From NCBI GenBank assembly GCA_030540195.1, contig JAUNWT010000014.1, forward strand, positions 1 through 40,036: a DNA stretch of 40,036 bases, in the 5' to 3' direction. Below, one piece after another: positions 1 through 7,504 of the stretch. The stretch is from Bacillota bacterium (GTDB lineage: Bacteria > Bacillota_I > Bacilli_A > Erysipelotrichales > Coprobacillaceae). The position numbers and the translations under genes were made by a program. The notes below the pieces were generated by a model. The model saw only the letters and a program-made list of their open reading frames with translations, made no database searches and was not told the DNA's origin. Position 1 is the stretch's first letter; each line of letters opens with the position of its first letter.

Positions 1-12
1 TACGTGTTTGTG

Positions 13-39
13 TCTGCGTTGGCGCAGTTCAAACGCAGA
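13..39. other. Inverted repeat just upstream of the GntR gene
   Basis: TCTGCGTT (13-20) is the exact reverse complement of AACGCAGA (32-39), leaving an 11-nt loop. A competing inner stem, TGCG/CGCA, is also possible. The repeat ends three bases before the GGAGG ribosome binding site of the GntR gene. It could be an autoregulatory operator or a leader hairpin. The window starts here, so the promoter cannot be seen. Confidence 0.35.
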
Positions 40-52
40 AATGGAGGAAAAA

Positions 53-793
53 ATGTTTGATTATATAAATATTGATAAAAAAAAGAAAATACCACTTTAT
101 GAACAAATAAAAAACTCAATTATAGCTGCTATTGACAATGGTATTTTAAAAGAAGGTGATAAGTTACCTACTGAACATGAACTATGTGACACTTTTCATG
201 TATCAAGAATTGTCGCTAAACAAGCCTATACAGAATTACTTACTACTGGAAAAATAGAAAGAAAAAGAAGTAAGGGAACATTTGTAAGAAAGGTAGATAA
301 CAGAGGAATATGTATGTACAATCTTCTTTCATTTGGTGAAGAAATGAAAATGTTGAAAAAAGAATACTCAACACAGTTGATCAGTTCCTCAATTGTAGAT
401 ACTAAAGATGTGAATGACAAAGAATATTTTAAAGATAGTAAGCAATGTCTTGTTGTTAAAAGATTACGTTTTGCAGATAATGAGATTTTCAATGTGACCA
501 TGAATATTATTTCTATCGATCAATTTAATGGAATTGATCAATATGATTTTGCAGAAGAATCATTATATAAAATTTTAGAAAAAGATTATTCTACTATACC
601 TCATAAAGCGCATCGTTGTATAAGTGCACAAAACGCAGATAAAGAACTAGCTCATTATTTAGAAGTGGGGTTAAATGCACCTCTTATTGTTTTAAAAAGT
701 GTTGTTTATGATGAAAACAATCAGCTTATTGAAGTAAGCTACGAATATATGTCAGGTAATTCACATCGTTTTGAATATGATGTAAGTTTATAA
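53..793 (+). CDS. GntR family transcriptional regulator (HutC/UTRA type)
   Basis: A 246-residue DNA-binding regulator. Residues about 8-75 form the GntR winged helix (IPLYEQIKNSI, then GDKLPTEHELCDTFHVSR and a GTFV wing end). Residues about 85-240 look like a UTRA effector domain, which in this family binds a phosphosugar or similar small ligand. I chose the ATG at 53 because GGAGG lies 5 nt upstream; a longer upstream reading frame has no such site. The tandem HAD phosphatases follow in the same direction after 63 nt. A local control role over them is an inference, because that gap contains its own TACAAT-like -10 element. Confidence 0.88.
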   Translation: MFDYINIDKKKKIPLYEQIKNSIIAAIDNGILKEGDKLPTEHELCDTFHVSRIVAKQAYTELLTTGKIERKRSKGTFVRKVDNRGICMYNLLSFGEEMKMLKKEYSTQLISSSIVDTKDVNDKEYFKDSKQCLVVKRLRFADNEIFNVTMNIISIDQFNGIDQYDFAEESLYKILEKDYSTIPHKAHRCISAQNADKELAHYLEVGLNAPLIVLKSVVYDENNQLIEVSYEYMSGNSHRFEYDVSL

Positions 794-856
794 TAAAAAA
801 CTACTTTTTATTCATTATTTTTAGTACAATGAAGTTATAAGAAAAAGGAGAAAAGT

Positions 857-1696
857 ATGAGTAAAATTGTATTTTTAGATGTGGATGGAACTTTGATTGA
901 CTATGAAACAAAGTTACCTGATTCAGCAGGAAAAGCTGTTGATCAAGCACGTGCAAATGGACATAAAGTCTATATTTGTACAGGTTGTTCTAAAGATGAA
1001 ATCTTACAAAGAAATCTATGTAAGTTAGATGGAATGATTTTAGGAAATGGAACATACGTTGAAGATCATGATCATGTTATTATGCATCAAGCGATGCCTT
1101 TAGAAGAAGTAAAGAAGGTTGTTCATTGGTGTCGAGAAAGAAATCTTGCTTTTTACTTAGAAACAAATAGTGGGGTTTATTGTAATGATCAAATGATTAA
1201 AGATGGACCAGCTGTCATGATTAAATATGGTCAAGGTAAAGGTGCAGATCTTTCAAATGCGACAGAAAAAGCAAAAAGTTTTATTGATTCTTTTACATTG
1301 ATTCATGGAGATGAATTTTATCGTGAAGATGTTAATAAAATTGACTTTATCATTCGTGATTATCAAGATCATTTAGATGCAATCGAAGCTTTTCCTCATT
1401 TGGCACATAATACTTGGGGAGGAAAGGGAGAACTTGCTTTATTTAGTGATTTAGGTCCAACAGGAATCAATAAAAAGCATGCCATTGAAGTATTGATGGA
1501 TTATTTAAAAGCGGATAAAAAAGATATGATTTCTTTTGGTGATGCCAAAGTAGATTTATCCATGTTTGAATGTTGTGGCTTTAATGTTGCTATGGGAAAT
1601 GGTGGTCCTGAAATCAAAGAAGCCGCTGATTACATTACCGACGATGTCAATGAAGATGGTTTATATAATGCTTTTAAGTATTTAAAATTAATTTAA
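857..1696 (+). CDS. HAD superfamily hydrolase, Cof type (copy 1 of tandem pair)
   Basis: A 279-residue cytosolic phosphatase of the Cof/HAD-IIB class. Motif I, DVDGT, is at residues 8-12 with nucleophile D8 and acid/base D10. A C2-type cap follows, and motif IV appears near the C-terminus as FGDAKVDLSMFE. Members usually dephosphorylate sugar phosphates or cofactors, but the substrate here is unknown. AAAGGAG precedes the ATG. The next gene, 11 nt downstream, is a close paralog. The last 45 or so residues of the two proteins are nearly identical while the cap region has diverged. Confidence 0.92.
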   Translation: MSKIVFLDVDGTLIDYETKLPDSAGKAVDQARANGHKVYICTGCSKDEILQRNLCKLDGMILGNGTYVEDHDHVIMHQAMPLEEVKKVVHWCRERNLAFYLETNSGVYCNDQMIKDGPAVMIKYGQGKGADLSNATEKAKSFIDSFTLIHGDEFYREDVNKIDFIIRDYQDHLDAIEAFPHLAHNTWGGKGELALFSDLGPTGINKKHAIEVLMDYLKADKKDMISFGDAKVDLSMFECCGFNVAMGNGGPEIKEAADYITDDVNEDGLYNAFKYLKLI

Positions 1697-1707
1697 GGAG
1701 AGAATGT

Positions 1708-2547
1708 ATGAGTAAAATTGTATTTTTAGATGTAGATGGAACATTAATTGATTATGAAGCAAAATTACCTGCTTCAGCCGCAAAAGCGGTTGATCAAGCT
1801 CGCGCAAATGGACATAAAGTTTATATTTGTACAGGATGTTCAAAAGCAGAAATCTTACAAAGAAATTTATGTGATTTAGATGGTATGATTGGTGGAAATG
1901 GCGCTTATGTTGAAGATCATGATCATGTCGTTATGCATCAAGGATTATCTAAAGAAGATGTTAAAAATATTGTTGATTGGTGTAATGAAAGACATATTGG
2001 TTTTTATCTAGAAGCTAACAGCGGTATGTATTGTAATGATTATATGTTAGAACAAGGACCTGAAACCATGGTCAAATACGCCAAAGGAAAAGGGGCAAGC
2101 TTGGAAGATGCCAAGAGTTCTGCTCAACATTTTATTGATGGTTTCATTCATTTACAAGGTGATGATTTATACCGTGAGGATGTCAATAAAATCAGTTTCA
2201 TTTTAAGAACTTATCAAGATCATTTAGATTCTAAAGTAGACTTCCCTCATTTAGTGGCTAATACATGGGGAGGTAAAGGAGAAGTGGCTTTATTTGGAGA
2301 TTTAGGTCCTACAGGTATTACTAAAAGACATGCTATTGAAGTTTTATTAGATTATTTACATGCAGATCCTAAAGATACCATTTCTTTTGGAGATGCTAAA
2401 ATTGATTTATCAATGTTTGAATGTTGTGCTTATAATGTTGCGATGGGTAATGGTGGTCCTGAAATTAAAGAAGCCGCTGATTATATTACCGATGATGTTA
2501 ATGAAGATGGTTTATATAATGCCTTTAAATATTTAAAATTAATTTAA
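1708..2547 (+). CDS. HAD superfamily hydrolase, Cof type (copy 2 of tandem pair)
   Basis: A 279-residue paralog of the preceding gene with the same length, the same DVDGT motif I and the same C-terminal FGDAKIDLSMFE motif IV. It is preceded by TAAGGAGAG and is probably co-transcribed with copy 1. Differences cluster in the cap domain (residues about 90-190), which in HAD-IIB enzymes sets substrate choice. This suggests duplication followed by substrate diversification. The ends may be kept alike by purifying selection or gene conversion; sequence alone does not decide which. Confidence 0.92.
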   Translation: MSKIVFLDVDGTLIDYEAKLPASAAKAVDQARANGHKVYICTGCSKAEILQRNLCDLDGMIGGNGAYVEDHDHVVMHQGLSKEDVKNIVDWCNERHIGFYLEANSGMYCNDYMLEQGPETMVKYAKGKGASLEDAKSSAQHFIDGFIHLQGDDLYREDVNKISFILRTYQDHLDSKVDFPHLVANTWGGKGEVALFGDLGPTGITKRHAIEVLLDYLHADPKDTISFGDAKIDLSMFECCAYNVAMGNGGPEIKEAADYITDDVNEDGLYNAFKYLKLI

Positions 2548-2586
2548 GGTTGTTTAAATAAATATCATTTGATAAAATAAATTCAT

Positions 2587-2710
2587 AAAAGGGAGTAGCT
2601 TGCCAAGCGTTTGGTTCACTTCTTCGTCAGTACAGTTATAAAATTTATAACTCGGAAAGTGATTGAATAGCGAGACTTTTACTGCAATGCAGTAGGAGTC
2701 CGCTTTTTTT
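2587..2710 (+). promoter_or_regulatory. yybP-ykoY manganese riboswitch with terminator expression platform
   Basis: The segment carries the hallmark sequences of the yybP-ykoY aptamer in order: AAAGGGAGTAGC at the 5' side, CGTCA, ACTCGG, then GCGAGACTTTT closing the aptamer on the 3' side. The closing strand GCG-A-GACTTT is also the 5' arm of an intrinsic terminator. It pairs with GCAGTAGGAGTCCGC around an AAT loop and is followed by seven T (2670-2710). Ligand-bound aptamer and terminator are therefore mutually exclusive, the arrangement of a transcriptional ON switch. The class senses Mn2+. The downstream gene is a cation antiporter. Confidence 0.85.
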
Positions 2711-2743
2711 ATACCTACTGCAAAATAAAAGAAAGGGGTCATC

Positions 2744-3670
2744 ATGATGATTAAACAAATTATTATTTTATTAGTAGGTTTTATTTTCCTCGTAAAAGGG
2801 GCTGATTGGTTTGTAGAAGGAGCCGCAAACATCGCTAAAAAATTGGGTATTCCTCAATTAATCATTGGTCTTACAATTGTAGCCATGGGAACCAGTATGC
2901 CTGAAGCCGCTGTTAGTATCACGGCTGCCATGCAACAAAATGCAGGAATTACTATTGGTAATGTGGTAGGCAGTAATATCTTAAATATTTTTATTATTTT
3001 AGGTCTTACCGCTTTGATCACCAATGTCAAAATACAAAAATCAACTATTCGTTATGAAATTCCCTTTATGATTTTTATAACGATCCTCTTAATTATTTTT
3101 GGTATAACGGATATGAAAATTACATTTCTTGAAGGAATTTTCTTTTGGATTCTTTTTCTGGCTTATCTTGTTTATCTATTTATCATGGCAAGAAATAGCG
3201 AAGAACAAGAAATAGAAAAAAACATACCTATTTGGAAATGTCTTCTCTTTATTCTTATTGGGGGAATCCTTGTTGTTAAAGGAAGTGACTTTGCGGTAAG
3301 TGGGGCCAGTACCATTGCTAGATATTTCGGTATGAGTGAACGTTTTATTGGTTTAACGATTGTGGCTTTTGGGACATCACTTCCTGAACTCGTTACTTCT
3401 GTAACAGCCGCAAAAAGAGGAAATGCGGGTATTGCGATTGGAAATATTGTCGGAAGTAATATTTTTAATATTCTTTTTGTGATTGGAACAACGTCTCTTA
3501 TTTGTAGTGTTCCTTTTGAAAATAAGTTTATTATTGATTCTATGATTGCAGTAATCGCTGGAATAGTTTTATGGTTTGGTACAATGAAGCATCAAGAATT
3601 AAGGAAACCTTGTGGCATTATTATGCTCCTTTGTTATGGACTTTATTTTATCTATTTGTGTTTGTTGTAA
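2744..3670 (+). CDS. CaCA family cation antiporter (YrbG-like)
   Basis: A 308-residue inner-membrane antiporter with about ten hydrophobic segments. The two inverted alpha-repeats of the CaCA family are clear: GTSMPEAAVS with GNVVGSNILN in the first half, and GTSLPELVTS with GNIVGSNIFN in the second. Relatives exchange Na+ or H+ for Ca2+ or other divalent ions. Because the gene sits behind a Mn2+ riboswitch, Mn2+ export is the most economical guess for its role; this is inference. AAAGGGG precedes the ATG at 2744, and a second in-frame ATG follows directly at 2747. A strong terminator follows at 3705. Confidence 0.9.
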   Translation: MMIKQIIILLVGFIFLVKGADWFVEGAANIAKKLGIPQLIIGLTIVAMGTSMPEAAVSITAAMQQNAGITIGNVVGSNILNIFIILGLTALITNVKIQKSTIRYEIPFMIFITILLIIFGITDMKITFLEGIFFWILFLAYLVYLFIMARNSEEQEIEKNIPIWKCLLFILIGGILVVKGSDFAVSGASTIARYFGMSERFIGLTIVAFGTSLPELVTSVTAAKRGNAGIAIGNIVGSNIFNILFVIGTTSLICSVPFENKFIIDSMIAVIAGIVLWFGTMKHQELRKPCGIIMLLCYGLYFIYLCLL

Positions 3671-3704
3671 ATTCTATTTACAAAAAAATTGCATAATAAA
3701 TTAG

Positions 3705-3737
3705 AAAATGTAAACGTCTCTCCGTTTACATTTTTTT
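3705..3737 (+). terminator. Intrinsic terminator after the cation antiporter
   Basis: AAAATGTAAACG (3705-3716) pairs with CGTTTACATTTT (3723-3734) over a six-base TCTCTC loop and runs into a T tract. It isolates the riboswitch-antiporter unit from the next gene. Confidence 0.85.
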
Positions 3738-3787
3738 ATATTTCAAAACTTTTTAAAATCAATAAACTAGGGTGTGAGGTGAGGGTG

Positions 3788-4192
3788 ATGAGTCAAAGAA
3801 AAGAAAAAGTAAGAACATTGCATAAACAAGGTTACAATTGTGCACAAGCATTTTTATGCAGTTATCAAGAGCTTTTAAAGCTAGATGAAAAAGAACTTTT
3901 TAAATTAGCGGAAGGGCTTGGAAGAGGTATTGCAGGTTTAGAAGAAATGTGTTGTATTCCAATACTTATGGCAATGATTTGTTCCTATTTAGAAACCAGT
4001 GATGGAAATATAGAACATCCTACATCAAAACTTAAAAGCTATGCTTGTGGGAAATGTTTAGCCATGGATTTCAAAGAACAAGTAGGCAGTCTTTGTTGTC
4101 ATAAACTTTTAAAAGAAAATAAAGAGAAGAAAAGATCTTGTAGCGACTTATTAGAAAAAGGCGTTGCTATTTTAGATGAGTGTTTGAAATAA
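3788..4192 (+). CDS. C_GCAxxG_C_C family redox-active protein
   Basis: A 134-residue Cys-rich protein. It shows the spaced-cysteine pattern of the C_GCAxxG_C_C family: YNCAQA near residue 20, a Gly-rich stretch with GIAGLEEMCC in the middle, then ACGKC, LCC and a C-terminal RSCSDLL. Members are predicted redox proteins of unknown partner, often near transporters or metal genes. The central motif is less canonical here than the usual GCAxxG. The ATG at 3788 is preceded by GAGGTGAGGG. An upstream in-frame extension would begin inside the preceding terminator and is unlikely. Confidence 0.75.
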   Translation: MSQRKEKVRTLHKQGYNCAQAFLCSYQELLKLDEKELFKLAEGLGRGIAGLEEMCCIPILMAMICSYLETSDGNIEHPTSKLKSYACGKCLAMDFKEQVGSLCCHKLLKENKEKKRSCSDLLEKGVAILDECLK

Positions 4193-4215
4193 AAAAAGAA
4201 GAACTAATCTTCTTT
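4191..4215 (-). terminator. Terminator of the RpiR gene
   Basis: Read on the minus strand, AAAGAAG pairs with CTTCTTT over a seven-base loop and is followed by a T run. The hairpin overlaps the last codons and stop of the RpiR gene. It also lies just past the convergent redox-protein gene and may serve both. Confidence 0.6.
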
Positions 4216-5094
4216 AAGATGTTCTTCAATAATTTCATTATCTATTTCACGATTAAGTTCCACTCTTTTGGCGACATTGATTTTATAATCTAGATTTGCT
4301 TGATAGTTTAAAGAAAATAAACATGAATAAAGAATATTTAAAACAATATTCATGGATTCTAATGAAGTAAATCCAGCAATCTTAGAAAACGATTTTTCTC
4401 TGGTAGAAACATTTAATGATACAGTAGCTAGATCCGATAAGCTGTTTTTACCAAGACTGGTAATCGCAATGATCGGTACCTTATTTTCTTTTAAAAAGTT
4501 GGCTGTTTTTAAAAGAGTAGGGGTTTCTCCTGAATAAGATAAACAAATAGCACATTCATCACTTGTGGTCATAATGGCATCTTGGAATTGATTATCTTGT
4601 ACAGGTTCAATATACGCTTTTTTATGAATACGATTTAATTTGAATACAAATTCTTCTCCAATGAAATTCAAATTAGCGATGGCAAAGACTTTAACAACAT
4701 TGGCTTTTCTTAGAATTTGAATCGCTTTTTGTAAAGTATCGTGATGAATTAACGAAGCAGTATCTTTTGCACTTTCGATATGTAATTGGGTTATTTTATG
4801 AGCAATTTGTATCATGGTATCTTGATTGGTAAAAGGATAGTTAGGATCTATTTCTTGAAAGTGATTATTTAAATAAATCACTTCATCAAGATAAGCTTCT
4901 TTTAAATCAGACCATCCTTGAAATCCTAATTTATGAGCAATACGAATTACTGTCGAAGGGGCTGTATAGGTTTCATCACCAATCATTTTAGTAGAATAAT
5001 CTTTTATTTTTTCTTGTTTTTCAAGAATAAAATCAATGATCGTTCGTTCATTATATGAAAAGATATCTTGTTTCATTTGTTCTTGCAAAAGCAT
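4204..5094 (-). CDS. MurR/RpiR family transcriptional regulator
   Basis: A 296-residue regulator with an N-terminal HTH_6 domain (residues about 1-75, including PSTVIRIAHKLGFQGWSDLK) and a SIS sugar-isomerase-like domain (about 110-240, with CLSYSGETPTLLKTANFLKENKVPIIAITSLG). SIS domains in this family bind phosphosugars. The ATG at 5094 is preceded by GAGGTGATGAT on the minus strand. The gene is divergent from two tandem MFS transporters, with starts about 50 nt apart, so it probably controls their expression in response to an imported sugar or derivative. That regulatory link is inferred from position only. Confidence 0.9.
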   Translation of the reverse strand: MLLQEQMKQDIFSYNERTIIDFILEKQEKIKDYSTKMIGDETYTAPSTVIRIAHKLGFQGWSDLKEAYLDEVIYLNNHFQEIDPNYPFTNQDTMIQIAHKITQLHIESAKDTASLIHHDTLQKAIQILRKANVVKVFAIANLNFIGEEFVFKLNRIHKKAYIEPVQDNQFQDAIMTTSDECAICLSYSGETPTLLKTANFLKENKVPIIAITSLGKNSLSDLATVSLNVSTREKSFSKIAGFTSLESMNIVLNILYSCLFSLNYQANLDYKINVAKRVELNREIDNEIIEEHLKED

Positions 5095-5146
5095 ATCATC
5101 ACCTCTTTTCTATTATATAAGAAAAAAGTATTTTAAGGAGGAAAAA

Positions 5147-6310
5147 ATGAATTTTTTTAAACATTATAAAAATAGTTATTTAAGTTATTTCTTAATGTAT
5201 TTCTTCTTTTTCTTTTGTTTAGCGTTCTTCTCAGGATTTATTTCTGTTTATTTAATGGATCAAGGATATAGTGCTTCAGAGGTTAGCTTTGTGGTTTCTT
5301 GTTCTTATATCTTATCCGTTATTGTTCAACCCTTTATTGGTAAACTAAATGATCAATATGAATCAAGATATGTGAATAGTCTCTTATTATTGATTGCCGC
5401 AGTATCAGGAATTATCTTTATCTTTTTAAAGAATATTTATTTGATTGCTTTTGTTTATAGTTTAGTATTAGCAATTACTAATGGAACAAATCCTATTATT
5501 GAAAGAATGGCTATTCTTTCAAGATTTAAATATGGTTCGATTCGTGTTTGGGCAACCATTGGTTATGCCATAGCGACAATTATTGCAGGATTTCTTTATA
5601 AAAACATTGGACCTTATAGTCTTTATGTTTTCTTTGCGATAGGGGAGTTATTATGTGTGATTGGGATTTTAGGTACACATAGCATTTTACCACCTATGGA
5701 AAAAACAGAAGAAAAGATCTCAATGACATCGGTTTTTAAAATAAAACATATTCCTTTTTATTTAATTATTGTTTGTTTATTTTATGGCATTACTAATGTT
5801 CATCATCTTTATTTACCTGCTATGTTGAAACAAAGTGGTTTACCAATTAATTATGTTTCAACTGTTATCTTTTTTTCAACATTATCAGAAGTCCCTGTTA
5901 TTTTATTATCACGCTTTTATATGAATCGCTTTACCAATAAACAATTATTAATGAGTGTCTTTGTTTTACTTTTTGTCCAATTCTTTACTTTTAGTTTTAT
6001 TTCATCACTCATTATTCAAATCATCATTGTTTTTCTTACAAAAACCGTTGCAACCATGGCTTTTGTCATGATCAATTTAAGAATTATTTCAACTATTGTT
6101 GATAATGCAAGACAAAATACTGCATTATCCCTTGTTTCGGCTTGTAAAAGCTTTTCATCGATTTTATTTCAAATGTTAGCGGGATATTTGATTGATTTTA
6201 CCGGTTATCAAATGTTTTATTTTGTTTTATTTATTTGTAGTGTGATTGGTATGGTGCTGGTTTTCTTCTTTAAAGTACCAACCAATAAAGATTTAAAAGT
6301 ATTTCATTAG
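5147..6310 (+). CDS. MFS transporter (copy 1 of tandem pair)
   Basis: A 387-residue polytopic membrane protein with about 12 hydrophobic segments. Family-type signatures include KLNDQYESR after TM2-3 and a tight N-terminal YLSYFLMYFF helix. It resembles the LacY-like/MFS_1_like group of sugar or nucleoside symporters; the substrate is not readable. I chose the ATG at 5147 because AAGGAGG lies directly upstream; a longer reading frame would run into the divergent RpiR gene. The next gene, after nine bases, is a paralog beginning with an almost identical N-terminus. Confidence 0.88.
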   Translation: MNFFKHYKNSYLSYFLMYFFFFFCLAFFSGFISVYLMDQGYSASEVSFVVSCSYILSVIVQPFIGKLNDQYESRYVNSLLLLIAAVSGIIFIFLKNIYLIAFVYSLVLAITNGTNPIIERMAILSRFKYGSIRVWATIGYAIATIIAGFLYKNIGPYSLYVFFAIGELLCVIGILGTHSILPPMEKTEEKISMTSVFKIKHIPFYLIIVCLFYGITNVHHLYLPAMLKQSGLPINYVSTVIFFSTLSEVPVILLSRFYMNRFTNKQLLMSVFVLLFVQFFTFSFISSLIIQIIIVFLTKTVATMAFVMINLRIISTIVDNARQNTALSLVSACKSFSSILFQMLAGYLIDFTGYQMFYFVLFICSVIGMVLVFFFKVPTNKDLKVFH

Positions 6311-6319
6311 GAGGGTTTT

Positions 6320-7477
6320 ATGTTAAAACGTTATAAGAATAGTTATTTAAGTTATTTTCTCATGTATAATTTCTATTATTTATCATGGGCCGTATTTTCA
6401 GCATTAATTTCAGTTTATTTATTAGGAAAAGGCTTTAAAGCCAGTGAAGTTTCTCTTGTTGTTTCGACTTCTTTTTTAACATCCATGATTTTTCAACCTG
6501 TCATCGGTATGTTAAGTGATCGCTTTGATGTTAAAAAAGTAAACTTTGTCTTATTTGCGTTAGCCGCTATTGGTGGATTTGCCTTTATGTTTGCAGGAAA
6601 TCTAATTACAATTACTATTGGTTATAGTTTTGTCTTAACTTTAATTAATGGGACAAATCCAGTGATGGAAAAAATTGCTTCTTCATCACCTTATCAATAT
6701 GGAAAGATTAGAATTTGGGGAACAATAGGTTATGCCATTGGTTCATGGCTTGCGGGAATTATTTATCAATGGATCTCACCAGCGGCTATCTTTGTTTGTT
6801 TTGTCATAACAATGATTCTTTGTATCATTGGTTTACTTGGAACACAAACACCAGATGATTTAGCGCAAGAAAAAGAAGAAAAAACAAAAACAAGTACACT
6901 TTTACATAATCATCAATATCTTTATTATTTAATCATTGCTGCTATTTTCCAAGGGATTACCAATATGGCTAATACTTACATTCCTGCTATGTTTCAAAAC
7001 GATGGTTTACCAGTAGATCTTGTTTCAACAATTTTATCATTTGCGGTTTTATGTGAAGCACCTATCGTTTTATTCTCGCATAAATTCATGGATAAACTTG
7101 CTAATAAAAAGTTACTGATTATTGCTTATACAATGATTACAATTCAATTCTTATGTTATGCCTTTAATGTTTGGTTACCATTTAAAGTCCTTGTCACTTT
7201 ACTTACAAAACATCCTTCAGGAATGTTATACATTATGATCAACTTAAAGATTGTTAGTACCCTTGTACCAAAGGAACATCAAATTACTGCACTTGCATTT
7301 GTGCAAACTTTAAGAAACTTAAGTTCGATTATTTTTCAAAATATTGCCGGACAAATCTTAGATGTTTCTTCTTATCAAGTTCTATTTGCTTTATCTGTCA
7401 TTATTATCGCTATTGGTTTTATTCTTGTTTTCTTATTTAAAGTACCATCAGGAAAAGATCAAAAATTATTTAATTAA
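6320..7477 (+). CDS. MFS transporter (copy 2 of tandem pair)
   Basis: A 385-residue, 12-segment membrane transporter. It shares the start RYKNSYLSYFLMY, the GMLSDRFD loop, the KIRIWGTIGYAIGS segment and the C-terminal FKVPSGKDQKLF with the preceding gene. TAGGAGGG precedes the ATG, and copy 1 ends nine nt upstream, so the two form one operon. The pair could transport related substrates or act together; MFS proteins normally work alone. A terminator follows immediately at 7480. Confidence 0.88.
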   Translation: MLKRYKNSYLSYFLMYNFYYLSWAVFSALISVYLLGKGFKASEVSLVVSTSFLTSMIFQPVIGMLSDRFDVKKVNFVLFALAAIGGFAFMFAGNLITITIGYSFVLTLINGTNPVMEKIASSSPYQYGKIRIWGTIGYAIGSWLAGIIYQWISPAAIFVCFVITMILCIIGLLGTQTPDDLAQEKEEKTKTSTLLHNHQYLYYLIIAAIFQGITNMANTYIPAMFQNDGLPVDLVSTILSFAVLCEAPIVLFSHKFMDKLANKKLLIIAYTMITIQFLCYAFNVWLPFKVLVTLLTKHPSGMLYIMINLKIVSTLVPKEHQITALAFVQTLRNLSSIIFQNIAGQILDVSSYQVLFALSVIIIAIGFILVFLFKVPSGKDQKLFN

Positions 7478-7479
7478 AA

Positions 7480-7504
7480 GCCCTATTTTGCATAGGGCCT
7501 TTGT
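7480..7504 (+). terminator. Bidirectional terminator between the MFS operon and ohyA
   Basis: GCCCTAT (7480-7486) pairs with ATAGGGC (7492-7498) over TTTGC and is followed by a T-rich stretch. On the other strand it sits just beyond the oleate hydratase stop codon, so it can end both convergent transcripts. Confidence 0.75.
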
